From the NCBI RefSeq assembly GCF_047495875.1, contig NC_092497.1, forward strand, positions 62,149,977-62,213,976: a stretch of 64,000 nt of DNA, read 5' to 3'. Both the position numbers and the translations under genes were made by a program. The notes beneath the pieces were generated by a model, which worked only from the letters and a program-made list of their open reading frames with translations, did no database searches and had not been told where the DNA came from. Origin of the DNA: Pithys albifrons albifrons (Eukaryota > Chordata > Aves > Passeriformes > Thamnophilidae). This document shows positions 36,760 through 48,915 of this stretch, one piece after another. Position 1 is the stretch's first letter. Each line of letters starts with the position of its first letter.

Positions 36760-38620
36760 GTATACAACTTTTGCCTAATATAGGAAGACAATTATTAAAA
36801 TTACAGTTCTGTTTTGAAAGCTTTCAGGAAACAGCTTTTAGCTCTGGTTAAATATCCTCTGAAATTGTGTAAGTCTGGCCTGCTTTGCATAATATGATCT
36901 ATACTGGTGTCATGTTCTTGGGAAATGTGTCTGTGTACAGCCAGTAGTTCTGCTTGATGAAGGCATCTGTCTGAGTATGTGTTTTGGAATAGAACATACA
37001 TTTTTTATGTGAAGTTATAATTTTCTTTGACTTGCACAGAGGACTGAATTTTCAAAGGAGTAGACTACACTTCTCACGGTAAAATTTTATGTCCCTCTGG
37101 TGACAGGAAAAACCCCTTGGCTAAATGCTTGCCCACTATTTAGTGTACTTGTCTTGTGACAACTAAGTTGTAGTTTCCTTAAAGAAATGTCACAAGGTCC
37201 TAAGAAAAAATTGGGAATTACTGCAAAGTGTTAGTTGTCATCTGGGATTGGTCTCAGCAATTGAACATTGCTTGACATTTTTGTGGAAGTTGGTAAAAAG
37301 GTGCATGAAATTCTCTCCTGACCCCTAAATATGTGCTGAATGAAGTGAATAGCTACTATTTATTGAAACACTTGAAAAGTGAGAGTGTCAATTCAAAGAA
37401 CAACTTTGAGAGAGTTTTATGCTAGTGGGAAGATGTTTGCAGCTTCCAGAATAGTAACTACATTTTGCCAAAGTATATACAATTTTTGTGATTACACAAT
37501 ATAAGTTTCCAGTGAGAGAACACCTGCAATGTTAAAAGATTGCAGTCATCTACATGTTTAATAAACAGAATATTTTATATTCCTAGTACTCTTCTTACCT
37601 ATTAAAAATGGATAAAATTCTGCAGAATAAAAGAATCTGGTTTCTATTACAGGTATTTGCCAAGACATTGAGAGCTGACACCACAACATAGCAGAGAAAA
37701 TACCAGTTTTTACTGGAATGCTGTTTATTGTTTAATTACATTCTAATAAATAGCATGACTAACAGTCACTATCAGAAGGTCATTTCACCTATGAAACACC
37801 TTATTCTGGTTGAAAAAAATAATAATTTTAACTTACATTTTTAGTCACAACTGTAAGCCCTGCATGATATACTACGATAAAAAACAGGGCTTGTTTTACT
37901 TAATGAAAAGTTGGGGGAAGTAAATCACATTGCACTATAAAACTGTCAAGGTTTTATGTACTGTTCTGTTCAGATGAAAACATCCGTTTCCAGTCATAGA
38001 AGATAACTGGTGTCACACCAGGGAAGGGTTCTTACTGCAGCATCCCAGTTAAATGATAAAGGTATAGCAGTTCCCTTGCTTGTTTTGCAAGCTGCAGTGG
38101 GTTTAAGATTTCAGCAGTTTGAGCAGGAATGAGGAATGATTCTTCCCTAGGCATTAGCATAGACACACTTAGATGTTACTGAGGCTGGGCAAGTGCTGAA
38201 AGAACAGGAAGTAATAATATAATACAAGTATTTGCTGAGCACCCAGTTGGTCAAAAAGGAAAATGCTCTTTGCTTCTCCCACTGATCTGCCTTTGGCCTT
38301 CTCTCTGAATTACTTCAGAGATCACTTTTCTCCCCTGGTCTTAATTCCTAGGTTCTGCATGATTTAATGAAATGTCATATATCTAGATTTTGGGTTGGCC
38401 TGTTGTGTGTTCACCCACTTATTTTTAATTTTGATGGGTACACCTTCTTCTTACATAAGACAACTTGAAAAGTATAATTTATTTAATCACTTGTTGCTTG
38501 AATACTGTCAGTTTTCTATGACCTAGAGCCGCACTTCTAAATCAAGCTTACAAAAGTTGGATGAAACTTTAAAATAGCTTTAGATTAAAAAAAGCCATAG
38601 CATTGAAAAGGCACTTTCTT
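36760..38620. other. non-genic unique sequence
   Basis: AT-rich sequence with no recognised gene, repeat or exon-like interval. Confidence 0.4.
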
Positions 38621-38625
38621 TTGTC

Positions 38626-38666
38626 CAAGAGAGATCATAGGTCTGACCTTCTGATGTAATTTCCTT
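38626..38666 (-). mobile_element. ancient CR1-like fragment
   Basis: 'gagagatcataggtctgaccttctgatgtaa' resembles the reverse complement of an old archosaur CR1 3' end ('gatcatctagtctgacctcctgtataa'). Very short, so tentative. The same motif class occurs at 48916-48985. Confidence 0.35.
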
Positions 38667-38669
38667 CTG

Positions 38670-40950
38670 TGTTCTTTTTATGGTAAGATTAACAGTTCTA
38701 ATAGCTAGATTATAGTGCAGATTATTTGGTAACAACTTTGACTAATGAACCAATCTAATTGCTATTTATTTTCTTTAGTGATCTTAGAGAATGCTACAGA
38801 GACACAGTCTCTTAGGAATAATGTATGTAGCCTCCCCAAGATTAAAATGTGCATTGCAAAGAAAAACCTTGTCAATTCCTCATGTTACTTACGCAGTTCA
38901 GAGTTAATATCTCAAACACCAGCTGACTGTTGATCTATCTATAGAAATGAAAGGGGCTCTCTTATGGAAATGAAAAAAAAAGGTTTCCATTGAAAGGAGC
39001 AGAATTTTTCCTATTTTTATTTCCATGTCTTACTAATTCAACAAGACCTTAAAAAGGAACAAGAGAGGATAAAGGGAAACTTCTGCCTAGAAAAGTCTGA
39101 GCTTGACTAACATACAATTGTGTGAATGAATGTGATGATATTATTTACAGCACCTATTACTACTCTAAATAGTATATAATTTTTTAAAAAATAAGCCTAG
39201 TTAAAAACTTCTGTCTTACATTAAAGATGTATTTTGTAGAGGACAATGTCTTTAGGTGTGGGAAAGTGTATCAAACAAAGTATAAACTACTATATAACTG
39301 CAAATCACTAGTGGACCTTCAGTACAAATGAATCAAGGTATTGCCAAGCTCCTCAAATTTTGTGGCTGTTGTCACCATTCCTCAGTATGTGTGGGATAAC
39401 CCTCTCCTGCTCTCCTAGGCTCGGAAAGACTTGACTTCAGGGCATCTTTGAAGTGCATCTATCGCAACCCACTGAAAAATTACTAGGTAAGTAACTATGC
39501 AATTTGGTTTCCCTGAAGCATTAACAGAAATCTACATTCAGGATATCCCATCGGGCAGAAATGCCACCTCAGCAACTATATGACAATTGTTACAAGATTG
39601 AATATAAAGCATGGGTAATAATTTCTTCCTTTCAGGGACCATTGCTGATTGGCATGCCATCAATACATTGTTTTAATCAGGTTAACACTTTTCAGATGTC
39701 CTCATCATGTTAACTGCCTCTGTCTACAATCCTTCACTGCGTGAACTGGAAGAAAAACCTTTTCCTTTTACAGTTTCTTTCATGGATCTGTGCATTACCC
39801 ATATAGCTCTAGTTACTACTGAAGCCTGGCTTTGAAAAGTGTGACTCTAATGATTACCATAAAACAACTGGTGAGTGGTGAATCAGGATCACAGGAGATC
39901 TGTGTAGAGGGAGATGAAGTAAATCACAGCAGTCAATCACAGCAGGGCTTTTTTCTCCCCTCTCTGTAATTGGTTTTTGGAGTAGCTAACTGTGTATGTC
40001 CTCCCTTGAGAACCCATTGCAAGGGCTTAGTGATTCAGATTTAAAGTGTATTCATCTGTACTATGTAAGATGATTATGATGAAAAAAGTATTACTTTTAT
40101 CACTCAAAAAAATTACAGGAAGTATGCAGATCTTCTTAACTTTGTATTTTAAATATGCTCTTGCCTCTTTCATAAGCCAATCCAAGTATTCTTAGCTAAA
40201 ATTCTGGCAAAAATAATTTTTTTCAGCAATAGTAACTATTTTCCTCTCATTCAGAATCTGTCATTTTTTTCTGTAGAGGCCTTATGTTGTCTTCTGTTGT
40301 AAAGATTGACAGAAAAGTTGCTATTATTGTTTGGCAGACTATCATTTATGAGCTCAGTATTAATCCAGTTTTTAATAAAGCAATTACAAGGTCAAAACCC
40401 AGTGATAGTATTGTTTCTATTAACTTGAACTGAGCTAGACACAGAAGTCAAGAAAATGAAGAACATTTAGTTTTAAATTTATTAGAACCACATAGCTGAA
40501 CATGTTCCTCCATCTGCAGCCCTCTGCATAAAGTATATTCATAAATGACAAGTTAACTCACAAAACCTGATAGTTTATAAAAAAAGAAAGCAAATAGCTC
40601 TGGCACGATTTTCTCATTGGGTCCCAAGAAATTCAGATTAATGAATTTGCAATTGAGTTAAAGTAAATGAATAACATGGTATTTTTCACCTTTTTGGTGT
40701 TTTCCAAAGGAATATTTTAACTTTTCTGTTTTTCTTGGCTCCTTACATCTTCTTTGGAAAAAATAAGGCAGCCTTTATCATATCAGTGATAACAGGGACT
40801 ACTTGAAGGTATAATCACTCTTGTTCTCGTCGTCAGGAGCTTGTTTCCCAGAGTAAAGAAGGTACTAGAATTTTATGTTTTTCCTGTCATGCAGAAATTG
40901 CTCTTATTAATAGCCTTAAACCAACTTTACTAAGAGGTGCCTGGTGTGCT
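38670..40950. other. non-genic unique sequence
   Basis: AT-rich. An acceptor-like tatttattttctttag ending at 38778 precedes an open frame of about 50 codons to a stop at 38933 (begins ILENATETQSLRNNVCSLPK). Unassigned and weakly supported, so not listed separately. Confidence 0.4.
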
Positions 40951-40953
40951 TCT

Positions 40954-41356
40954 TGTTACCCAGCTTCTTGTCATAAGCTTTTGCAGGGCAGGGTTTTTGC
41001 CCTGTTTCTGACCACTGTTGGTTTCAGAAGAGGCTTGGGAGAAGAGGCTTTTTTAAATGACCGGGTGAACAGAAGTGTGGGCTCACAGCACCTGAGACTT
41101 TTCCATGTTGTTTTTACACAAATCTTTTTACAGGCTGTTGTTGCAGCCCTGATTCAGGTGGGTCTGAAGGACCACCTTACAGGTTTCGTTTTCACCTTAA
41201 AAGGACATGTTTCCAGCCTCAACCAATTGGAGTCAGACCACCGTACCTGGGGCGGGGTCACTTGAGGTCATATATACCTGTGTTTTTGAATAAACTTGAG
41301 ATTTGCTTGAACATCACATTGGTGTGTGCAGTCTCACTAGGCCCTGGTTTGCAACA
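40954..41356 (+). mobile_element. solo LTR with intact promoter signals
   Basis: A ~400-bp LTR-like unit that starts tgttaccc and ends gcaaca, so its termini are TGTT/AACA inverted. In order it has a CCAAT element (caaccaattgg, about 41220), a GC box (ggggcggggtcac, about 41250), a TATA box (catatatacc, about 41269) and a poly-A signal aataaa about 20 bp after the TATA region (41289). This compact arrangement is typical of avian class II (alpha/beta-like) LTRs. That class call is inferred, and no target-site duplication is convincing. A short hairpin (cagggc...gccctg) lies near its start. Confidence 0.6.
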
Positions 41357-41817
41357 GGCTGTAATGACTTTCTAGGGCTGTGCCACACTGCAAAAAAGTT
41401 TGATCAATTGTGGTCATGTGACATGAAGGTTTTCTCAATCTCTGATGTGTGTTTTTGCAGTGCTTTATCCAAAGTATTGAATTACTGCTTCATATGCTTA
41501 GAAATATACACGATTATTGTTTCATATCCTACTAACTATGAGATACACCTTCCAAATATGCTGCGGTTTTACTGAATAAGATTGACTGAGTCTGAACTTT
41601 ATTAAGTCAGTGTTCTGGAAAAAGATACTGTTTGCTTAAAAACAACACTTTGTTAAGATTTAGCTGAGGTATGATTTTGGTTTAATAAACCCTAGAAATT
41701 AATTTGGATTAGATAAAATTAAGACAATTTTAAAACTCCATAAAGCCTACATTTGATGCCACAATTATTTAGCTCATTTCTATCCATCATGATATATGAG
41801 GCATGACAACATTTTAC

Positions 41818-41840
41818 ACTGTTCATTAACAATGAACAGT
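41818..41840. repeat. perfect inverted repeat, 10-bp arms, 3-nt loop
   Basis: actgttcatt-aac-aatgaacagt. The arms are exactly complementary. The halves tgttc and gaaca resemble steroid-receptor half-sites in everted order. No terminator role is expected in this genome. Confidence 0.6.
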
Positions 41841-42362
41841 TCTGATACAGCTGATATATTAAACATATGTATAGCTTGGGCAAAATAAAGCCTGATAGGA
41901 TTAAAACAAAACAGGCAATGAAAATTGATATATATTATTAAAAACACATTTTCTTTAATGAGTATTTGAAATTGCAGGTTCTGTATTTTTGCTGCTGAAT
42001 ACAAGCACAAGGTGAAGCTCAGGTTGCCCAAGCAGCTGTGAGTCCCACCAGACAGACCCTATCTACTTTGCGTTTCCAGAATGGGGAGGGACAGCAACTC
42101 CCTCTTTCCCAGCAGAAGAAAGAATTCAACTGCAGTACTGATAAAATAAATATTCAGCAGCCTGAAAAACAGTTGCAAAACAGAATACAAAATGCCTGAC
42201 AATAATTGCAACCAGCAGTCAGAAAGTAATTTCCACCTTTCTGCATCTTTTCATTACCTTAGTCCTATCTTATGGGTAAAAGCAGTAAGTAATTGGGTGA
42301 AAAACTTGTAATTTGGCTGTCACCTTCTTTTATTTAGTTTTGTTTGTTTTCCTTTTTTTTAG

Positions 42363-42541
42363 TAACAATAGTGCTTGTAGGAAGTATAGAGGACATTGTG
42401 GCTATTGTGTTCCCCAGAGTTAAGAAATTTTCTGAGACTGCTTTGATGCTCAGCATCAAGGTGGGGATGGAAAGGCTCCAGGACTACAAATTTCCCTTGA
42501 TTAGTAAGGAGGATTCCGGTAAGGAGGAATCACCATATGAG
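42363..42541 (+). other. candidate exon (179 nt) with open frame
   Basis: The acceptor tttgttttcctttttttt-ag ends at 42362, and the donor gag|gtaatg starts at 42542. One frame is open across the interval and reads TIVLVGSIEDIVAIVFPRVK and onward, with a hydrophobic first half and a charged second half (ends GKEESPYE). The frame stops 12 nt after the donor, so splicing would be needed to extend it. The acceptor is strong and the donor moderate (gtaatg). Peptide not recognised. Phase does not fit the upstream plus-strand candidate at 11995-12175. Confidence 0.22.
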
Positions 42542-44199
42542 GTAATGATTTAGTTATCTATTTGACTGGCTTCCTAATTTTGGTCCCCAAAGGCACATTG
42601 TGTGAAGTCACTTTCAGCTCCATTGTTTTGCTCTATTCTGGCAGATTAGTGATCAGTTTCACGGTATATTGTTACATGAGCTGCAGTGTATGCCGCAGCT
42701 GAGTTTGACTTTTTGGGTATAAACTTATGACAGCTCTTATGGAAACAGCATTTGTGGAAATCAGCTTTTAGAGACTATGATACAGAAGTATCTTTATGAC
42801 TGTCATTTGCTATAAAAATATCCAGATTTTGCTTTTTAAATAAATTGATTGACTGGGAATGTCTTTTGCCATGTAGTTTTCCTCATAACCTTGCTTAGGT
42901 TACTAATAGGTTATTTGGTTAGTATTTTAAAATACAGGATGACAAATAAAGCATGCAAGAGTGAGAATAAGAGTAAAATTAAAAATAGATTCAACGCATA
43001 AATGTTCAGAAGTGGTTTAAATAGGAACGGTGACCGCAGCCTTGATATAAGACATTTTTCTGTGAGAAGCAATAACTCAATTAAATTCAGTAGTGGAAAA
43101 AAATGTTTATGGCTTTGAGACACCTTTCCAGAGCATTCTACTACTTCTATGGCTCTGCACACATGCTGGGAGCAGGTAGGAATGAGTATCCAGTCTTCAC
43201 TGAGATAAGCTGAACTACCAGGCTTGTAAAATACACTATTATCTTCCTGACAGAAGGAGGAGCAAAGCAGCTGTTGTTTTGTGAACTATAATTGTTTATC
43301 TTGATTGCTGGTGGAGCACTGCAGCAAGAGGCTGATTTACAGGCTATGACTGGCCTGGGCTTATTTTTCCAGTCATGCAGGTGATTTCTGTGTCAATTGG
43401 TCTCTCAGTACATTGTCAGCGTCTACTTTTCCAACTACTAATTAGCTAAAGATCATTAACAAGGAGAGCAAGACCAAGAGACAAGATGCCTCTCCTGTTT
43501 CAGGATAACAGCTAATTATCGAAGTTCAAAGGGAAAAAAATCAAAATCATGATGCAGATTAAGATAATTCCTCACTGTACACAGCTCTGGAACAATTTTT
43601 CCATGCTTTAAGACTGTTATTCTGTCCTCTAGTCTACATGACCTTGATTTTTTTCTGCTTTTATATAATGAGTACCTTTGCCAGGGTTTTGGTTTTGTTG
43701 TGGTTTTTTAATTTTTTTTTATTTTTTTATTTCATTTGTTTGTTTCTGTACTCTTAGTCTTCAAGCTACAGTTTTCCCTGCTTTGCTGTGGTAACTTGGT
43801 TTTTTGTGTCATTCCCTGTCATTTTCTTGTGCTGTGAACAGGTTCTTGGATAAATTAAGTCCCTTTTTATAGAACTGTTGGCTAGCCAATTCCTTAAATG
43901 AATTTATGCACTTGATTATCTCTACCCACACAAAGAGGTTAATTGTATCATGCAAGTAATTTACTTGCTCTTCCTTGCTGTTGCTCATTTATTATGGTCT
44001 CTATGGAAAAACTTGTGGATGTGTGGACTTGTAGCATGTGCACGCACACTTTTGGGATGCAAACACAGCAACAGGCAGGTGTTGGGTTCTGGCTTAGGGT
44101 TATGAAATAAAATAATGGGAAATAGTCTGGAAAAACCACTATTTAAAGTTTTCCTCCTTGTTAGTACTTCATAAAATTACCTTCTTAAAACTGCTAGAA

Positions 44200-44227
44200 G
44201 GGGATGGTGGGGTGGGGTGGAGAGGGG
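44200..44227 (+). other. G-quadruplex motif
   Basis: Four runs of exactly four or more G with loops of 5, 1 and 6 nt (gggg-atggt-gggg-t-gggg-tggaga-gggg). This fits the standard G4 pattern with an unusually stable G4-tract core. It sits directly upstream of the CR1 insertion at 44250. Confidence 0.7.
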
Positions 44228-44249
44228 AATTTGCATGTGGCAGGTTGGA

Positions 44250-45035
44250 GAGATGGGTACAGAAGAACACTCTGAAATTCCACAAAGGCAAGCGCTGCAC
44301 CTGTGGAGGAATAACCCCAGGCAGCAGGACAGGCTGGAGGTGAATCTGCTGGAAAGCAGCTCTGTGAAGTACCTGGGGACCCTGGTGGACAACAAATTGC
44401 CTCTGAGCTAGCAGTGTGCCCTGAGAGGCAGTGGTATGCTGGAATGAATTAGGAAGAGCATTGCCAGCATGTCAGGGAGGGAATTCTGCCCTGCTACGCA
44501 GTCCTTGGGTACATCTGGAGTTCTGTGTCCAGCCCTGGGCTTCTCAGAACATATGTGGAGCTTTTGGAGTGGGTCCAGCAGAGGTTATGAAGATATTTGG
44601 GGGACTGGAGCATCTCTTACAAGGAAAGGCTGAGGAACCCTGGCCCATTCAGCCCCAAGAAGAGGCACTGAGAGAGGATCTCATCCATGTCTGTCAGTGT
44701 TGGCAGGGAGGGGTCAGAGGATGGACCAGGCTCTGCTCAGGGTGCCCAGCAATGGGACAAGAGGCCATGGGCAGAAACTGATGCACAGGAAGCTCCAACT
44801 GATTATAGAACTTCTTTACTGTGTGGGCGACTGACTGAACCATGGAACAGTTTGTGCAGAGAGGATGTGGAGTCTCCATCACTGGAGGTATTCAAGAACT
44901 GCCAGGACAAAATTCTGTGCAATGTGCTCTGGGATCACCCTGCTTTAGTAGCGAGGTTGGACCAGATGACCTTCTGTAGTCCCTTCCAACCTGACCCATT
45001 CTGTAATTCTGTGACTCTGTGATACTGTTGCTAAG
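44250..45035 (+). mobile_element. CR1 LINE with reverse-transcriptase C-terminus and 3' UTR
   Basis: The longest CR1 copy here (~785 bp). Near the start one frame reads 'LWRNNPRQQDRLEVNLLESS' and 'VDNKLPLS', matching the end of CR1 ORF2 just downstream of the reverse-transcriptase domain. Then come 'cagtgtgccctgagaggc', 'gagtgggtccagcagaggtt', 'actggagcatctcttac', 'gaggatgtggagtctccatcactgg', 'gttggaccagatgaccttc' and 'cccttccaacctgacccattctgt', ending in 8-bp tail units (attctgtgactctgtg). Frameshifts and stops split ORF2, so it is inactive. The 5' part of the LINE is missing, as is usual. Confidence 0.95.
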
Positions 45036-45084
45036 AAAACACATTTGGGGTTGATTTGTGCTAAGCAGCAATGGTTATAATCTG

Positions 45085-45325
45085 AAAAAGGGAAGACTCT
45101 GATTTATGAAGAGATAAAAGCAACCACAGTGTGGTCAGTCTAGCAAAGGAGCAGGGACCCAAGGGGACTGTGAGATCTCTGTCTCAGGAGGTTTCCAAGA
45201 TGTGACTGGATGTTTTATTAGCCTGAGCAGTCAGTCTGAAATTAGTGCTGACAAAGTTGTGAGCTAGAGGCTGGTCTAGAGATTTGTCTTGCCTCTTCCA
45301 ATTTCAGTGATTCTGTGAGTCCGTA
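45085..45325 (+). mobile_element. CR1 LINE, second 3' fragment in tandem
   Basis: A separate, more diverged CR1 3' end just downstream of the previous one: 'ctgtctcaggaggtttccaag', 'gactggatgttttattagcc', 'gggctggtctagagatttg'-like sequence and 'gcctcttccaatttcagtgattctgtgag'. Sequence between 45036 and 45085 belongs to neither tail. Confidence 0.65.
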
Positions 45326-45329
45326 GGAG

Positions 45330-46370
45330 TGAATTCACAGGAAGGTCTAAAACCCAATATAAGTTATTGAAAAATATACAAATCACTCTGTAGTGCTTGT
45401 AAAAAGTGTGTGTGAATTCAGTTGACTGGTATTTTTCACCATGACTGACAATTTGAAAAGAAGACCTTAATAAACCTTCTAATGTACTGCCTCTTCCCCC
45501 ACTGACATAATACCATTTAAAACTTTCCAGCCAAAGGGTCATGAATGCTGCCTGAACCAAGTGTAAACACCATGCTAAACCAAAAGCAAATGATAAAGGT
45601 AAAAAGCATAGACAAACATTCTGTCTGAAAAACATTTTCTGGACCTTTCAAATAACAAAGTCTTGGCATAGGGGAAGAATGGACAAATTTGAAAACTATT
45701 TGCTAAACAAAACAGAGGCTAAATTCTTTATGAATAGGATTAATAATTGAATAGTCAGTCAGATTTAGTTCTAATTTTCTTTCCCTCTGCTGCATTACTG
45801 TGCTTACTAAATCATTTCAGAACACAGGTTCCCAGGTGACCAACTTTTTCCATCCCTGGCAAACCTCTAAAAGTCAGAGGGGGAACAGGCACATCTCTTT
45901 GGAGGCCTGGTTCATCACCTAGCTTATGACAAGCAACATTTGCTACTTTGCTGCTGGAGAGAAGGGAGTAAAACGGAGTGCAGCATAGCTGAATAAGGAA
46001 AGGGGGAAAAACAGGTGGACGAAGGGAAGGTAAAAATGAAGTGGTATTTGCAAACAAAAACTTGCTCCACTTTCAGATTTAATCAAATGCAAGAATGATG
46101 AAAGTTTTTTTGATGGGAAAACAGGATGTGAAGAGAACAGAGAAAGATGCAGAAGGTAAGAGAAAAGGGATGGTTGTCATGTGGTTTGTATGTGTAGTGC
46201 TTCTGTGACTTTCACGTGGGCCTCTGCTTTGGCTGGAGTACTGGCACACCTATGAATGTCCACTCCTTCCTCACAGAGCTGGAGGACTGGAGTCAGAGCA
46301 GAAGAAATTCTTTAGAATCCAGAAGTTCATCCCTGAGTAATTTAAAGAGAGAGAACAGTTGGGAATTTAA
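45330..46370. other. non-genic sequence
   Basis: Nothing recognised; AT-rich with short purine-rich stretches. Confidence 0.4.
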
Positions 46371-46379
46371 CTTTTGAGA

Positions 46380-46990
46380 TTGGGGGCTGCCAAGGCTGTA
46401 TTCCAGACAGTTCCATCCATGCCAAGGAGCCACAGCCAAGTCTGGCAGAGCCCCTCAAACACAGATGCAACTGCTAAAATGTATGGAAGTGAGGGCAGAG
46501 CCTCTGGCTGAGCAGAGGAGTGAGGAAAAGCAAGTGCAGGGCAGGAAGGGGCAGAGCACCAAGGGGCAGGTGTGGCCAAGCAGTTCAGAGTGGGAGCAAG
46601 TGTGGTGTGTTCTGGGAGAGAGTGAGAGGAAGCTGCTGCACAGGTGAGGGCTGAGGGTGACCTGTCCCTGCAGGGCTCCAGGTGAACAGGTCTGGGTGGA
46701 AATCAGGCGCTGGGAAGGTCCTGGGAGAAAGGTGCTGGGGTGTGTTTTGTTAAAACCCAAATCGATTTAAACTAGCACCAAATGAAATCTTTCTTCACCA
46801 AGTCGAGTTTGACTCACCTGCAGCACCTGGCATGCAGTATGCCTGCATCTACCTGGGCCCACAGACTCTCCCATCCTGATTTCCCTCATCCTGTTGTGGG
46901 TGACTGAGGGGCTGGATGGATGGAAGTGTGGTCTTTCACCAAGGGGAACCCTCCACAGCCTTAAAAGCTGCAATCAGCCAGTGCTAGAGC
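46380..46990. other. GC-richer segment, unassigned
   Basis: This ~600-bp interval is visibly richer in G and C than its flanks (for example 'ggcagagcacc', 'ggggcaggtgtggcc', 'acctgggcccacagac') and contains frames open for 60-100 codons on both strands. CpG stays rare, so it is not a CpG island. It may be a worn repeat or a small noncoding-RNA exon. No match I can name. Confidence 0.35.
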
Positions 46991-46994
46991 CTGG

Positions 46995-48910
46995 CATTTA
47001 AACCTTCACTCCTGCCTTCCTGGAGATTTGGGACAATGTGACAATTTGTGGAAATGTGTGAATAGGTTGCATGGGAAGCTGGTTGCCTCATGTAACATCA
47101 CTTGCACAGTTAATGTAACTGTTTTTCTAGTTAAACTTGGCACCACTTGGATATAAGAGAGGATCAGAATATAACTGATTTTCCATCAGAAGAAATAAAA
47201 TAACAGACTGCAAACACTGCAGCTGAATCTGCAGAAAGGTGCTGACAGTAATGGTATCTTTTACAAAATAGCTGTTGTTGTAACCTATTTACGAAGCTGG
47301 ATTTTATATCAGTAATAAATTGAAGCATTTCCAGTAAATGATGTTAGATACTTCATAAATACCTCATCAATTAAAGGCACCTTTTGATGCCTGCAAGCTC
47401 AAATATGACACTTCACATCATTAAAATCCTCATTTATAACCTTTGCAGCAGATAAGTCATATTCTCTTTCAACTGATAGATTTTTATTACATCCTTATCT
47501 GTAAAATTACTGTTGGAAAGATTTACTTTAAGTTGTTCAAAGGTGTGCAGAGCTATAGACAAGAGTTTTCATGAACTTGGACAAGAAGCAACTCTTATGT
47601 GTCCTTTATTTTCAGGAATTTAGTGCAGAGTGTGCATGGAACAGGTTTTTATATGCAGAGCTGTCACATGACTGAAAAAGAGGAGGAGTGAAATAACATT
47701 TAAATGTTGTATGTGCTTACACAGAACAGGTAAAGATTGCTTAAGCATCCTAAAGGCTACTGAGCTCTATTTCCAGCATAATAAAAGGCTCAGCATCCAT
47801 GAAAAACCACATAGTTAAGTAGCTCAAGTCTATATAAAGTGGTAGCAGAGCACCACTTCTTATGAAGTTATTAAGAAAAAAAAGGTGAAAGGGAAATCTT
47901 TCTTGCTAATAGCAAAGAAGGGTCAAGGCAGTTTTAAGAATATCAGTTTCCATGATGACATTAAGCAAAAGAAGGCTGTGGTATAATTACTCTGCACTGT
48001 ACACTGGCTTGTACTTTTTATTTTACATCTTAAGGGTATATGTTATGGGAGTTATTTGCATTTAGTGATGCTCTAATTTGTCATTCAAAGCTGATCGAAC
48101 TCAGGTTACCATGAATCTGCTTTACAGCAGGTACCTTTTATGCACACTTCATGGGCATGAGTAGCATTAAAGGCACCATCAAGTGTCACAAAAATTATGT
48201 AGCAATGCATCTCTGAATGCCATTTTTATGTGTAGTGCTTTCTATTCAGTAAATACAGGTTAAAAAAACTGTTGCATGTTATTTTATTGCAGGGGTTCTT
48301 GAATGTGTGTTGTATAATCAGCTTGCAGAGGCTGCAGAAATTAAAGTTATTGAAATGTGACATTTCTGCACTTTGCTTTCTAGCAAAGAACAGCAGCCTG
48401 AGGTGTGGGTTGATTCAGCGTCCAGGAGAACAGGATTGTTCCTTGCTGTGCTGGGCATCTCATCATGTATTGCTTGCACATGTTGAATGTGGTTTCTGAC
48501 ACATAATATTGTGCTGAGCTGGAGGACTTTGGCAGGGGTTTACCCATCTTCATGTAGGGTTCTCTTTTGAAACTGTGGACACCTACTGAAAATACTGTTT
48601 TCTTTGCCACATGTCTTCTTCCCGAATAGTTCTTGCTTCCTTCTGTCAGACTCTGTCCTCTTTAATGTATTCAGATCTGATTTTAGAATAGCACATCAAT
48701 TTTTTCTTTTTTTTTTTTTCTCCTGAGCTAGCCCTTAAAACAATGTAACTCCATGTGCTGTGACCTCGGCAGCTGAATTTGTGTTTGTATATACCAAATG
48801 ATGAACACACTACAGCGACTGTTACAACTGATGAGGTGCAGCCCCACTATAGGACGGTCTTCAAATTCACATTAGCAGATGGATATGAGCTGGCATTGTT
48901 CCATGGACTT
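46995..48910. other. non-genic sequence, conserved-element-like patches
   Basis: AT-rich, with stretches lacking any repeat signature. About 47270-47500 is dense in short AT-core sites (taattgaag, cataaatac, gataagtcat), and a POU octamer (atttgcat) occurs near 48055. An acceptor tgttattttattgcag ends at 48292 and is followed by two short open frames; unassigned. Confidence 0.35.
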
Positions 48911-48915
48911 AATAG

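Larger units (their letters stand above)
41360..44198. other. non-genic unique sequence, possible regulatory DNA
   Basis: No gene recognised. Holds a perfect 10-bp inverted repeat at 41818-41840, a candidate exon at 42363-42541, a homeodomain-motif-rich interval at 43240-43560 and a T-rich tract at about 43684-43745. Confidence 0.4.

Noticed and set aside
40981..41265. 94-codon plus-strand frame as a gene
   Set aside because: It is contained in the U3 part of the LTR at 40954-41356.
44431..45022. Plus-strand frames of 111-116 codons as host genes
   Set aside because: They lie within the CR1 LINE and are translations of its 3' region.
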